Shown: positions 22,450 to 33,139, counted from the first letter of the stretch. The stretch: DNA of 64,000 nucleotides from Perognathus longimembris pacificus (GCF_023159225.1 NC_063174.1:39219691-39283690); one strand, 5' to 3'. Notes: generated from the sequence alone by a model not told the origin. Translations and numbers: made by a program.

Positions 22450-22655
22450 TGGACTGCTGGCCAGGTTCACACCCTGCCTTTCCGGCTGGGGCCCAGCTGT
22501 GGGAAGGCTTCTGATTCTCCCAGAGCCTCTATTTTCTAAACTATATATGGAGATAATGATGCTGCTCACCTCAGAGGGATGTTGAGAGAATTAAATGATT
22601 TCATGTGTGTCAGGAGATTTTAGAACCTGATGCATAGCAGTCGCTGATAAATGTC
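22450..22655 (-). mobile_element. MIR-type ancient SINE
   Basis: GAGCCTCTATTTTCTAAACT, GGAGATAATGATGCTGC, CTCAGAGGGATGTTGAGAG and GCTGATAAATG trace the complementary strand of MIR closely. This is one of the best preserved MIRs in the window. Confidence 0.7.
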
Positions 22656-23874
22656 CATCTGTAGTGTTGTGTGTTCAGGAAAATCTCGTCACCCTTACCC
22701 CACACTGCCATATTTTTTTTTTTTTTTGTCATAAGGGAGCATCTATTTGCTGCTCCAGATTTTCTTTGCTTCTCTCTATCCATCTTCCATTCCATACACA
22801 TACTAAGAAATAGGGCAGTAGTTTACACACACACACAGATTCAGGGCTGGCCCGAATGGGAAATTGGGAGCAAAGCTCAGGGGACGGAACTTGGATGAGC
22901 TCTTGGGCTTCTCCTGGCTGTTGAGTCCCCAGTGCTTGCCTGTCTTCTCTGTTGTTTAGGTTCCAGTGACCAAGGGCACAGCTTGGTGACTGGCCTCCTG
23001 GGGCCCTGACAGTGGCTGGAGTCTCTCTAATTAGTTACACCATTGAGCATGCAGGTATTTATCCTGCAGGCAAAGAAGGCATCTGGGAATAGCTATGCAA
23101 CATAAAATCCAGGCACCAGTCAGGTGTTTGTTTAAAACATATTACCTCTGATTTGGGGCCACTGGCTAATCCCACACTGAGAGAACACCGAGGACCGCCC
23201 CCCTCCATGTTGTTTCCCCACCTCGCCACGACTGTGTCCCCTTATAGGTCATTCCTAAGCTGTGCTGGTTCACTCAGCTAACATTGTTGAAGTTTCATTA
23301 ATTAACGTAGATTTATTCAACATATCCTGAGTGGCAGATCCATCGCAGTAAGAGACACTGTCCTGCCTGTAAGGCCTGATAGAGTCTTGTGGCCCAGAAT
23401 GGGTAGAGTGGAGAGTCATGGGTATGGTTATGGGATCCTAGGACAGGGCGGGGACCTGAGGCCATTGGGAGAGGGCGATATTTGTCATCACTCATCTAAT
23501 GTCCCTATCAGACTGAGTTTTGACAGGCAAAGGATTGTGACTGCCTTTTTATTGTTCCATGTCTCAGCTCAATGGACCTTTGATGGGCAAGGGAAGTGAG
23601 TTACATCTGAGCTCAGAACTGAAGGAGTTGGTGAAGAGGGAGATGTGTGTGTATGTTTGTGTGTAAGTGTAAGGGTGGGGGACAAGGGTCTAGGTGAGCA
23701 TCAAGTGGGGATTAGGGAAGGCCAGAAGGGGAGGGAATAGCAGGTCCTCCTTGGGAAGTGGCAGGTGAGTTCTAGCAACTCCTATATTCACTCCATGGTG
23801 CAGTACTATCCAGCACTTCAAGGGGGAGTAGAGGAAAGCTAAAGAGTGATAATGACAGAGTTCATAATTCCTAA
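22656..23874. other. Non-coding stretch
   Basis: Mostly unique. A short CA run lies at 22830-22838 and a GTGTGT-rich patch at 23645-23665. The part at 23620-23790 is purine-rich like the unnamed ancient repeat suspected at 2041-2345. No gene is seen. Confidence 0.4.
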
Positions 23875-23979
23875 AACAAAGGATAATAAACTGTAACCTC
23901 TCTGTAAATCAGTTTGATAATAAAAATTTGAAAAAAAATAAAAAAGAACCAGCAAAAACAAACAAACCAAAGGATAATA
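23875..23979 (+). mobile_element. Very short L1 3'-end insertion
   Basis: Only the last ~50 bases of an L1 (TGTAACCTCTCTGTAAATC, TTTGATAATAAAAATTTG) plus an A/C-rich tail are present, 23889-23965. They are flanked by ACAAAGGATAATA (ending 23888) and ACCAAAGGATAATA (ending 23979). The same terminal bases end the long L1 at 28300-28340. Confidence 0.85.
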
Positions 23980-24488
23980 GAATTAGATTTCATGTGCATG
24001 TTCTAAGTTGCAGGGAATGGATTGGAAAGGACAGAGTAGCTTGGTAGCTTGGGCAGCAATGGTGGCAGCAGCATCCAGTTACTGACACTGGAGATGGGGA
24101 AGTGACTAGGGGTATAGAATGGCCAGGATTTGATGATTAACTCTCCTTAGGGAAGGAAGGAGAGGCATTTGAATAATGCACAGTCCTCAGGAGAATGATA
24201 TTTATCATGGTTGTGATAAATAACTGGGAACAAGGAGCAATAGAAAGATAAACTCCCCCATGGACACACTGAGTTCAAGTCACCTACATGGATTCCAGTG
24301 GGCAGCTTCATACATAAACCTTCACCTTGGGCAGATGAGTGGTTGTGGAAATAGAGATGGGCACTCATGGGCTCAGCAGATCAGGATTTTGTAACCTGGA
24401 AGTCCACAGATGAGATCAGGAATGCCATGAAGTTTTAAAATGATTGTAACACTGCCTTGTTCCATAGAGTTAGCTTTAGATCAGTGTG
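23980..24488. other. Non-coding stretch
   Basis: Unique DNA; nothing recognised beyond vague purine-rich similarity to old repeats around 24000-24130. Confidence 0.4.
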
Positions 24489-24629
24489 GAAGGGAGGGAG
24501 GGAGGGAGGGAGGGAGGGAGGGAGGGAGGGAGGGAGGGAGGGAGGGAGGGAAGGAGGGAGGGAAAGAGGAGAAGAAAGAAAGGAAAGGAGGGAGAGAGGG
24601 AGAAAGGACAAAGAAAGAAACAAAAGATT
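24489..24629 (+). repeat. (GGGA)n and mixed purine microsatellite
   Basis: Around 15 GGGA/AGGG units, then GGAAAGAGGAGAAGAAAG-type sequence. Long frames reading GREGGREGG or PPSLPPSL across it are artefacts. The G-rich strand could form unusual DNA structures. Confidence 0.95.
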
Positions 24630-24632
24630 CCC

Positions 24633-26289
24633 TCAAACAAGCTCTTTTTATTTATTTACTAATTGAACACAAATTTTTTGACAAGGTGTTGTGCAGAAAG
24701 GTACAGTTACATAGTAGGGCAGTGTGTACATTTCTTGTGATATCTTACGCCCTGTTTTTCTATCTCCTCTAGGTCAGGTAGACATATATGCAATATACAA
24801 TGTATCAAGAACATATACAGTAGCCACGTGGCCACGCCCAAGAAAGTTCGCCTAGGGCTTTAAATGTAATGTCGATATTAGACCATATGTTGACAGTAGT
24901 CTTATATGAACGTACATACATAGCTTTTGAGCTATTGTATTCCTCTGAGAGGTCAATTTTTGACCTTTATATGTTGAGTAATTGTTTGGTTTTAGTTACA
25001 TACTTATGGGTCGCTGCCCCAATCCTGTGGGGAATACTATTTGACAAGCAGTTTTTGGTTTCACAGACTTGGTCTCTACTGTCTCTCCGTCTCCCTTTCT
25101 TAACAGTCATATATCAGGGAGATCATGCCCCTTTGTTTTCTGTGTTCTAGGCTTGTCTTGCTCAACATTATTTGTTCGAGTTCTGACCATTTCCCTGCGA
25201 ATAACAATATTTCACCATTCCTAATCACTATGTAGTATTCCATTGTGTATAAGTACCATATTTTTTTGATCCATTCGTCTGTAGAGGGGCATCTGGGTTG
25301 TTTCCATATTTTGGCAATTGTGAATTGTGCCGCGATAAACATGGAAGTACAAATGTCTTTTTGATATCTTGGGTTTGCTGTTTAGGATAGATGCCTAGGA
25401 GTGGTATGGCTGGGTCACAGGGTAGGTCTATATTGAGCTTTTTGAGAAACCTCCATACTGTTCTCCAAAGTGGTTGTACTAATTTGCACTCCCACCAACA
25501 ATGGAGAAGGGTTCCTCTTTCCCTGCACCCCCTCCAGCATTTGTTGTTGCCTGAGTTCAGAGTATAGGCCATTCTAACTAGAGTGAGGTGGTATCTCAGG
25601 GTTGTTTTTATTTGCATTTCCTTTACTACCAGGGATGTTGAGCATTTCCTCATGTGTTTCTTTGCCATTTTTATATCTTCTCTTGTGAAGTCTCTCTTTA
25701 GCTCCTTTGCCCATTTCCTAATAGGTTTATTGGGCTTGGAGGGGCTTAGTTTTTTGAGTTCTCTGTAGATGACAGATATCAGGCCTTTGTCTGTTGCTGT
25801 GCTGGTTAATATCCTTTCCCATATCGTTGACTGTCTTTCTGTTTTGGTGGCTATGACCTTAGCTGTGCAGAATCTTTTTAATTTGTAGTAGTCCCATTTG
25901 TCGAGTCTTTCCCCTATTTGTTGTGCCCCTGGGACTATATTCAGGAAGTTCCTTCCTGTGCCTATAAGTTCTAGCGTCTTTCCTACTCTGTCCTTCAGTA
26001 GTTTCAAGGATTCAGGTATGATATTGAGGTCCTTGATCCATTTTGAGTTGATCTTGGTGCATGGTGATAGGCTTGGGTCTACTTTGAGTTTTCTGCATAT
26101 GGCTGCCCAGTTCTCCCAGCACCAGTAGTTGAAGAGGCTATGTTTATTCCATTGTATGTCTTTAGCTCCTTTGTCGAATATCAGTTGGCTGTAAGAGTGC
26201 GGTTTTATTTGTGGATCTTCAATTCTAATCCATTGGTCTTCCGATCTGTTTTTATACCAATACCATACTGTTTTCAAACAAGCTCTTTT
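24633..26289 (-). mobile_element. 5'-truncated L1 retrotransposon, minus strand
   Basis: The 1,625-bp insert at 24649-26273 is bounded by a perfect 16-bp duplication TCAAACAAGCTCTTTT (24633-24648 and 26274-26289). It contains the C-terminal third of ORF2 followed by about 450 bp of 3' UTR and a short A/T-rich tail (reverse of TTTTTATTTATTTACTA). The clean duplication shows a recent insertion. Confidence 0.95.
25100..26273 (-). pseudogene. L1 ORF2 C-terminal fragment, one frameshift
   Basis: Encodes the end of the L1 ORF2 protein (endonuclease and reverse transcriptase, cytoplasmic and nuclear RNP), here without its endonuclease or catalytic polymerase core. The first frame runs from the 5' truncation down to 25228. 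It includes the cysteine-rich zinc-knuckle-like motif C-x3-C-x7-H-x4-C (CWRGC ... HCWWEC). Just before 25340 the correct sequence moves to another frame, which continues from MFIAAQF to the stop at 25100 (ending SLIYDC). One small indel therefore breaks an otherwise open frame, and the copy cannot mobilise itself because most of the element is missing. Confidence 0.9.
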
Positions 26290-26507
26290 ATTGTTTCTTT
26301 TTTTTTTTAAATTCCCATAGTGGGCCTTGAACGCAGGGCTTCATATTCTTTGCTAAATGCAGATAAGTTTGGAAAATATTTTTAGTAATACCACCTCTCC
26401 CTCTATGTAAAAGGAATGTGGAAGCAAGCTAGAAAAGGGGTCTCTCTCTCTCTCCCTCCTTCCCTCTCTCTCTCCCTCTCTCTCTCATATGTGACAAGAT
26501 AATAAAT
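26290..26507. repeat. Short spacer with (TC)n tract
   Basis: Contains a TCTC/CCTC pyrimidine run at about 26441-26487; otherwise unique. Confidence 0.7.
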
Positions 26508-26818
26508 ACAGATACAGTTGGCTTCTGTATCCATAAATCTTAAATCTTTGGATTATACCAATTGTGTATTAAAAATAGTGTTGGGCCTGTGACATTACAT
26601 CTGTGTTGAACATGAACAGGCCCCCTTTTTTTTGGTCATTATTCCCTAAGCAATCCACTTGGAATTTACATTTCATGAAGTATTATTAATAACCCAGAGA
26701 TGATTTAAAGTATAGGGGAGCATAGGCATGCTCTGCTTTAGGGCCTGATCATCCTTGGACTGGGTATCTGAAGGGTTTGGAATTATTTCCCTTTGGACAC
26801 CAGGGGCCGACTGTACTT
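26508..26818. mobile_element. Tigger-type DNA transposon remnant
   Basis: One end resembles ATACAGTTGGCTTCTGTATCC and the other ACACCAGGGGCCGACTGTA, the diverged inverted ends of a Tigger element. Between them are GAACATGAACAGGCCCC and GGTCATTATTCCCTAAGCAAT, typical of the same family as 14325-14622. Confidence 0.75.
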
Positions 26819-26939
26819 TAGCCTTAGTGAATCATGTGGTCTGTGTTGAAGCTCCCCAGCCTGATAATTGCTAGCATTACATGAGACATAAATGAATGAG
26901 CATAGTTGTGTTCCAATAAAACTTTATTTATAAAAATGG

Positions 26940-27893
26940 ATTAAAGACCTTGAAATCAAAACAGGCACCCTGAAAACACTAAAGGAAGGAGTAGGAGAAA
27001 CACTTGGGCTCCTTGGCACAGGACAGAACTTCCTTAACAAAGACCCTGAAAGGCTACAAATCAAAGAAAGGTTGGACAAATGGGACTGCATCAAACTGCA
27101 GAGCTTCTGCACGGCAAAGGACGTAGCTCTCAAGATAAACAGAAAGCCCACAGACTGGGAGAAGATCTTTACCGGCCATTCAACAGACAAAGGCCTCATC
27201 TCTAAAATATATGCAGAACTAAAAAAATTACCTTCCTCCAAAACAAAACCGCAAAGAACCAATAGCCCCCTCATCAAGTGGGCTAAAGACTTACAAAGAA
27301 ACTTCTCTGATGAGGAAATGAGAATGGCCAATAGACATATGAAAAAATGCTCTACATCACTGGCTATAAAGGAAATGCAAATCAAAACAACATTGAGATT
27401 CCATCTCACCCCAGCAAGAATGTCATATATCAAGAAAACTAATAATAACAATTGTTGGAGGGGATGTGGCCAAAAGGGAACCCTACTTCATTGTTGGTGG
27501 GAATGTAAACTGGTTCAGCCACTCTGGCAAGCAGTATGGAGATTCCTCAGAAGGCTCAATATAGAACTCCCCTATGACCCAGCAGCCCTACTGTTGGGTA
27601 TCTATCCAAAAGCCCACAAACAAAATCACAGTAATGCCACCAGCACAAGAATGTTCATCGCAGCACAATTTGTCATAGCGAGAATCTGGAACCAACCCAG
27701 ATGCCCCTCCATAGATGAATGGATCAGGAAAATGTGGTACATATACACAATGGAATTTTATGCCTCTATCAGAAAGAATGACATTGTTCCATTTGTAAGG
27801 AAATGGAAGGACTTGGAAAAAGTTATACTAAGTGAAGTGAGCCAGACCCAAAGAAACATGGACTCTATGGCCTCCCTTATTGGGAATAATTAG
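26940..27893 (+). pseudogene. L1 ORF2 C-terminal fragment, fully open
   Basis: An uninterrupted frame of 317 codons from the insertion point to TAG at 27891-27893, with no in-frame stop or frameshift. It covers the region after the reverse transcriptase core, including the motif C-x3-C-x7-H-x4-C (CWRGC ... HCWWEC) at about codons 183-199. It has no start codon of its own because the element is 5' truncated. The open state suggests a young insertion rather than selection. The other L1 at 24.6-26.3 kb encodes the same region with many substitutions. Confidence 0.92.
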
Positions 27894-28205
27894 TACAGGT
27901 TTAGGCAAGCCATAGCAGAGCATCACAAGGCCCAAACAATTGATATATCACAGTTGTAACTACTTTCAACGTCCTATGTGTATGTGTAGTTTCTATTATT
28001 GATGATGTTCTTATATCACCTTCCTATGGTTGTACCTACACTATCTCTGTAATCTTATCTGAGTATATTGGAAACCGTGTTTACTGGTATTGGAAGTAGG
28101 AAATTCAAAGGGAATACCAAATTTGAGAGACACAGGGTAAAAAAAGAGAAATAACTACAAAAGCAATACTTGCAAAACTGTTTGGTGTAAGTGAACTGAA
28201 TACCT

Positions 28206-28239
28206 GGGGGGGGGGAGGGAAAGGGGGGAGGGAGGGGGG
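28206..28239 (+). repeat. G-rich polypurine tract in L1 3' UTR
   Basis: Runs of 11, 6 and 6 G with GGGA spacers form a potential G-quadruplex. Such tracts are a known feature of mammalian L1 3' UTRs. Confidence 0.85.
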
Positions 28240-28412
28240 CATGAGGGACAAGGCAACAAACAGTACAAGAAATGTATCCAATGCCCAACGTATGATACTG
28301 TAACCTCTCTGTACATCAGTTTGATAATAAAAATTTGAGAAAAAAATAAATAAAAATGGCTAATGGGCTTGATTTGGCCTAACAGCCATAGTTTGCTGAC
28401 CCCTGAGATAAA

Positions 28413-28951
28413 CAATCAATTTACAATAATTACCACATGTGTCCATTTTATAGGCAAGGCAATAAAAAATAGGAGATTCAATTATTTGGTAGTGAAAACA
28501 TATCCTGATTATTTTGGTTTCCAAGTTCATGTTCTTTGCAGCAAAGCACGATACCTGGGCTTCTCCCTCATAAGGCTTGTGACCTGAAAGAGGAACTCAT
28601 ATGAGTGCCTCATCCTTAAAGATGATAGTAAATGCAGCAAGAATTGCTTTTGAGAATAAGGCATGAAAGTTTGACAGGAGAAATCAGAGTAAGTTTCCTT
28701 GTGGAAATAGTTGGAGTTAGCTGTTGAAGGAAGGTATAACTTTTAAGGGGTAGAAATGGAAATCAAAAGATCCATTTAGATGAAGTGAGAACCTCCAGGC
28801 AAGTTTAGAAAAGCATCTGGGAATCGAACTTCATCTGAACTTCGTGACCTTCTAGGGTGTTAGTGGAGATAAAAATGGATTAGGAAGAATCTTAGGATTA
28901 AAAATCTGGACTTGAAAAGGAGAAGCACAGACAGTTTGGGGGCAGGATTTT

Positions 28952-28998
<47 letters not shown>

Positions 28999-30037
28999 TC
29001 ACTCACTCCATTCCAGGAATGATTATCTGGTATTGCTGTGCAGAATGTTTTGAGTCAGGAAATAATGGTCAAGGAGAATTCACTCAGCGAGTTATTGCAG
29101 TATCTTTGCATGATGAATGAAGCGGAGGAAGCAGGCTGTATGAAGGATGTGATAAACCATTCACAGGACTTGGAAACATGTAAGTGTGGGTGGAAAAGAA
29201 GTATGGCTTTGATAGGAAGAGACGGGATGAATAACAATACTTGGAAAGCTAGGAGTGGGACAGGTGGTGAGGTTCTATCTTGGATCAGAAGTGATGAGGA
29301 GAAATGTAAATATTGAAAAGGCAGTTGAAAATGTGGGTGTGGATGGAGTTGGTTGAAAGCCATCATTTATAGGTGCTTGAGCCAAAGAAGAGCTCAAAAG
29401 TCTGAGGATGTATAGATAGCTAAGGTTTCCCAGAGGAAGATCCAAGAGATGTAGATTATCAAGGACCAGGAGAGGGACAAGACAACAAAGTGGAATGTGT
29501 GCTTTTGTGGGGGATGGTGAAGTACCAGGATGGAATATTATAGTAGATGCATCAAGGGGTGGAGCTATTTCTAGGTAATTGGATGGCCAGGAAAATTACA
29601 TGCTATTGGAGGGTAAGGACTACAGTCATTAGTTTCTATGAGGGGTTTCTTTAAATTACTTTTAATATCTAGTAAATATAAATAGAAGTGAAAAGCCTGT
29701 ACATTATGGATATAATATTTTGGGGATTGTTTTTGATCTTTGACTCTAGATACAGAATGTAGCTAGTAGTGGAACAAAGAGAGAGCCGACTACTTCCCTG
29801 AAAGGCCTCTGCATGTGGCAATCACAGGGCCCCCAGGTAGCTCCTTATTGCTGATTAGTGTGTGGACCTTCAAGGAGTTTGATATTGAAGTCTAAGAAGG
29901 CCAAGAAGGGTCAGTTGAAATTTGTGTTGTTTTAAAGTTGATTAACTTTTCAGAGCCTAAGTAGCACAGATCACCTGGGTCTAGTACATCTTGATTTCTC
30001 CCCCAAAGCTTTCCTAAAGGACACTCAGGTTGCAATG
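28413..30037. other. Non-coding stretch with (CA)n/(CACT)n microsatellite
   Basis: A CA run at 28952-28994 turns into CACT repeats up to 29009. The 29190-29560 part is purine-rich and may belong to the unnamed ancient repeat suspected at 2041. The 92-codon plus frame at 29038-29316 is opposed by a 103-codon minus frame, and neither is recognised. Confidence 0.45.
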
Positions 30038-30095
30038 TGTTAAGGTGAGATAATAGAGAAGCCACACTTTGAGGGGTCGAATCTTGGAGTCTTTA

Positions 30096-30251
30096 CTAAA
30101 AGGCCGGCCACTGCATGGTGGACTCCTGTCTCAAAGACTTGTAGCCAGCAAATATACTTAACACAGGAAATAGGCCCAAGAGGAAAGAAATAACAAAAAC
30201 AATACCAACAAACCAATTCAGCTCCAGTGGAGAGCGCAAGTGGGACGCCAT
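30096..30251 (-). CDS. Small membrane-protein-like ORF within the LTR (hypothetical)
   Basis: Starting at the ATG at 30251 the frame codes 51 residues. The context GTCACCATGGC is close to an optimal Kozak sequence, and the ATG lies about 45 bases downstream of the expected start of a TATA-driven transcript. An ATG 15 codons upstream (30296) would sit at the transcript start, so I prefer the shorter form. The product has a short polar head (MASHLRSPLELN), one strongly hydrophobic segment of about 22-25 residues (WFVGIVFVISFLLG and on to the FAGY end), and a basic-polar tail (KSLRQES). It would be a single-pass membrane peptide if made. No family is recognised. The relative at 53.8 kb lacks this region. 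Chance remains a serious explanation for so short a frame. Confidence 0.25.
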   Translation of the reverse strand: MASHLRSPLELNWFVGIVFVISFLLGLFPVLSIFAGYKSLRQESTMQWPAF

Positions 30252-30320
30252 GGTGACCGGAGATGAGCCAGGAGATAGGAGACAGGACAGGAACATGGAG
30301 ACACGTGGCTGATCTTGGCC

Positions 30321-30328
30321 TTTATAGG
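30321..30328 (-). promoter_or_regulatory. TATA box of the LTR-like element
   Basis: Minus-strand CCCTATAAAGG. Transcription would be expected to start roughly 25-30 bases downstream, near 30295. Confidence 0.45.
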
Positions 30329-30625
30329 GTCAGGTCAGGGGACAGAGTCACAGGAAAACTCCCAGCCCCACATACTGGACTGACAGGTTCAGTAACCTAT
30401 CAGCCAATTGCCTATCCCTGTCTCCAGGGATTCAGGTATGCCCACCACTTTGGGTGGGAGTGGAGGGTGTGTTCACCTTCCCCCATATGAAGATAAGATA
30501 CCATTCCTTATGTGGACATCAGGTATAAGCTCAAGTACCAGCAAAACTTTTCTGTCTAGGGAAGACAGGCCTCAACCTTCCATATTGAGGATACTTAGAG
30601 GCTACTCTGGCTGGTGAGTCTAGCC

Positions 30626-33139
30626 ATTTAGGAAGTTAATCAAGGCAGAATCAGCGTTCTCCATGAAATGCCTTCCTAAAGCTACTGCATCTGCATTTCT
30701 CTGTGGCAAAGCCCTCCTAGCTGACCTTGAGCTAGACATCAGCATTCCATGAATGGTCTCTCTCACTTCTAGGCTTTACAGCCCTGGGTGGAGAATTCCC
30801 TCCAACCAGCAAGAGGCACCAACCAGTGTGGCTGTAAGAAGTTATTTAGACTCAGCCTCCTTACTTCACCAAGAGGAACATCCCTTCATTCTCTCTGGAT
30901 TTTAGGATTCTTTGTTTGTTTCTCTGTGTACGTGGCCAGCTGTTTGCATCTGAATTGATTCTACTTTTGGCTCTGCTGGGGGCCTCCTCTGGCAGGTCAG
31001 GTGCCAGCAGGCACAGTTGTTAAGTAACTGCTTCTAGTCATCACAATCCTGCTAAATTTGGAACATATATGAGTCTCAATTGAACCTCTATTGTGTGGAG
31101 AAAAAAAGTACCTGATTCTGAAATTTCAAAAGTCACTCACTTGTAGGACTAGGAAGACTGTGTGTTGATTATTGACCCCTCTCATAGAATTCTTTAAAAA
31201 TTCATCCAATTGTTGTGCAGTGCCGTGAAAACTTAATTCTCTCCTGAGCCTTTTCTAGAACACAAAACAAAAGCAAAGCGTGACTAAGCTCCACACGGAA
31301 GTAAATGTTTTACATGGTTACTTTCTAAGATATAAATAAATCCAAGCAGCAACATACACATCCCAACACCATAAACACAATAGTACAAGTCATCAAAACA
31401 ACAAGCCTAACACTAGAGTTTCAGGTGGAAAAGGGTTTACCAATCTATGCTAAAGACTTATTGTAACTAGTATTTTTTTCACACCTTGATTTGTGGCTTC
31501 ACTGGTATCAAGGTTTTGGTCTCCAATGAATTTTCAAATAATTACAAAAAGTATCTTGAATGATTTTTTCCCCCTAATGGAAATCTCTCCCTCACCCTCA
31601 TGGTTAAATGGTTACATTGTACCTTAATGACCCTAAGGCAGATTCTCTGGAGCTCTTTGGAGATTCGATGTGTTGCTTGTACAGAGAGTACCAAAAATCT
31701 AACTAGCAAAAAAAGACTTCTTCAGGTGTGTCAGAGCTTCGGTCTTGACTCCAGGTGTGTCAGAGCTTCGGTCTTTGAAGTGTGTCCATGTATAGGAATC
31801 TCCTTTGATCTTACAATAGGCTGTAGGTAGCCCAGAATTTATCTTATAAATCCTTGTTGCAGATAAACAAATTAGGATTGAGACAGGCCAGTGAATTGGG
31901 CTTGGATCACTCAGGGTTGAAGGTCAGACTTTTCAGCTCCAAATGTATTAGCTTTTCAATTTGTCTTTGGGTGGCATTTTTTACATTAGTGTTGTTGCTG
32001 TTGTTTTGCTTTTCGTTTTATTTTATTGTTTTCATTCTTAAGCCCTGCAATGTATAGGCCTTGTATAACACTATGCTGGTTTTTTGAAGTGCATTGATTG
32101 TGGAGGGCCAAGAAGTAGAAACCACAGACCTTAAGTGACAGTTGCCCTTATCCGAGGTTTGACCTTTATTGAATGGAGGTCTCTTGTTAGAAGGGATGTG
32201 TGGAGGTAAAAGGCCTGCCAACTTTTCAGGAAAAAAAAAAAAAAAAAGGGAAACTCCTGGGGTCCCCACATGGAGAATGATAACAGTGACTTGTGGGAAA
32301 GAAGTGCTTGCCAATCCTGTGACTGTATGAGTCTGGGGAGGTGATTTTGCTTGGGGTCCTGTGGGCACGGCTGCCTTGGATGCAAGCTGCTGGCCCTCCA
32401 TGCCTGTAGCTTTTGCATATGAGAAGTCAACCAACTTCTGATGAAGTCGCATCTGTATTATAGATGGATAGGCTTTCTTCCTTGTGTTCCTTCCTTCCAA
32501 ACAATGTAGTATCAGAACTATATTCATTGCTTTGGCATTATATTGAATCTTACACATAATGAGATATTTAATATATTTGGAGCTCCTTCTGTGCAAATGC
32601 TATGCCATTTTGGTCTTTGGTAGGGGGTCCTGGTCCCCCATTCCTTCCATCCATTGATGCTAAGCGATGGCTGTGATTGTCTTTATAAACAACTTTGTTG
32701 GCTCTTTTTTTAGAAAAATTAGTCTGTTACCCAGTCATGGTGGCTTTCCGCACTTGTAAGCATGTACTTTAGTTACACTGAGCCCTTATATTCCTGCAAA
32801 ATGGAACTTCATGACATTGCCAATATCTGAGTCCTCAAGTAGTCTTTAAATATTTTTCACCCTGGAAGCTGGCCCAACAAATAGCTTATTCCTTGCCCTG
32901 TACCACTCAGCATATAAATCCTGAGTTCCTGCTGACCAAAGATAACGTAAAGTACAAATCAATAAGCATTTTGTTTCTGTAATTTGGGAGAATGAGATGA
33001 TGGGTGAAGGAGAATTCCTTGATGAGGGCTCAAAAAAACACTCTCATTATCCCGTGGATTAAGAGAGCTACACTACAGTTTGACTCATTTGCTGAGCACT
33101 GGGTCATTATACTGCACTTACAGGCTTTGTCAGACTGCT
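30626..33139. other. Long non-coding stretch
   Basis: About 2.5 kb with little recognisable repeat. Contains the 29-bp-period duplication at 31723 and an A run at 32230-32247. The 192-codon minus frame at 32018-32596 is the longest non-L1 frame in the window, but it crosses a poly-phenylalanine run made by that A tract and has no recognised domain; I regard it as chance. Confidence 0.45.
31723..31775 (+). repeat. Short tandem direct repeat
   Basis: CAGGTGTGTCAGAGCTTCGG followed by TCTT occurs at 31723-31746 and again, identical, at 31752-31775: 24 bases repeated with a 29-base period. Confidence 0.9.

Larger units (their letters stand above)
26931..28359 (+). mobile_element. 5'-truncated L1 retrotransposon, plus strand
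   Basis: Insert 26940-28350 (about 1.4 kb) with the short flanking repeat TAAAAATGG (26931-26939 and 28351-28359). It contains an open ORF2 C-terminus, a 3' UTR with a G-rich polypurine tract at 28206-28239, and the terminal ATAATAAAAATTTGAG before an A-rich tail. Confidence 0.93.
26855..28412. mobile_element. Ancient hAT-like DNA transposon remnant split by L1
   Basis: Left part 26855-26939 (AATGAATGAGCATAGTTGTG, CCAATAAAACTTTATTTATA) and right part 28351-28412 (TTGATTTGGCCTAACAGCC, AGTTTGCTGACCCCTGAG) match neighbouring pieces of a hAT-Charlie-type element. The L1 sits between them. Confidence 0.55.
30038..30625 (-). mobile_element. LTR-like element (solo LTR), antisense
   Basis: Read on the minus strand it begins TGGCTAGACTCACCAG and ends CTCACCTTAACA, compatible with TG...CA LTR ends. 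A shorter relative in sense at 53848-54188 shares both ends and several inner blocks (GGTTGAGGCCTGTCTTCCC; CTTTGAGACAGGAGTCCA; TGTGGCTTCTC). This copy has about 250 bp extra in the middle, including a TATA box and a small open frame. I cannot assign it to a named ERV class. Confidence 0.6.

Noticed and set aside
24435..24772. Gly-Arg-Glu and Pro-Ser repeat proteins
   Set aside because: Direct translation of the GGGA microsatellite in several frames.
26924..27451. 175-codon minus-strand frame
   Set aside because: Antisense shadow of the L1 ORF2 frame.
27072..27893. A host gene with a zinc-knuckle
   Set aside because: It is the C-terminus of L1 ORF2, shared with the copy at 24.6-26.3 kb and with clear retrotransposon ends.
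32018..32596. 192-codon minus-strand open frame
   Set aside because: It includes a phenylalanine run made by an A tract and has no domain, signal or homology I recognise.
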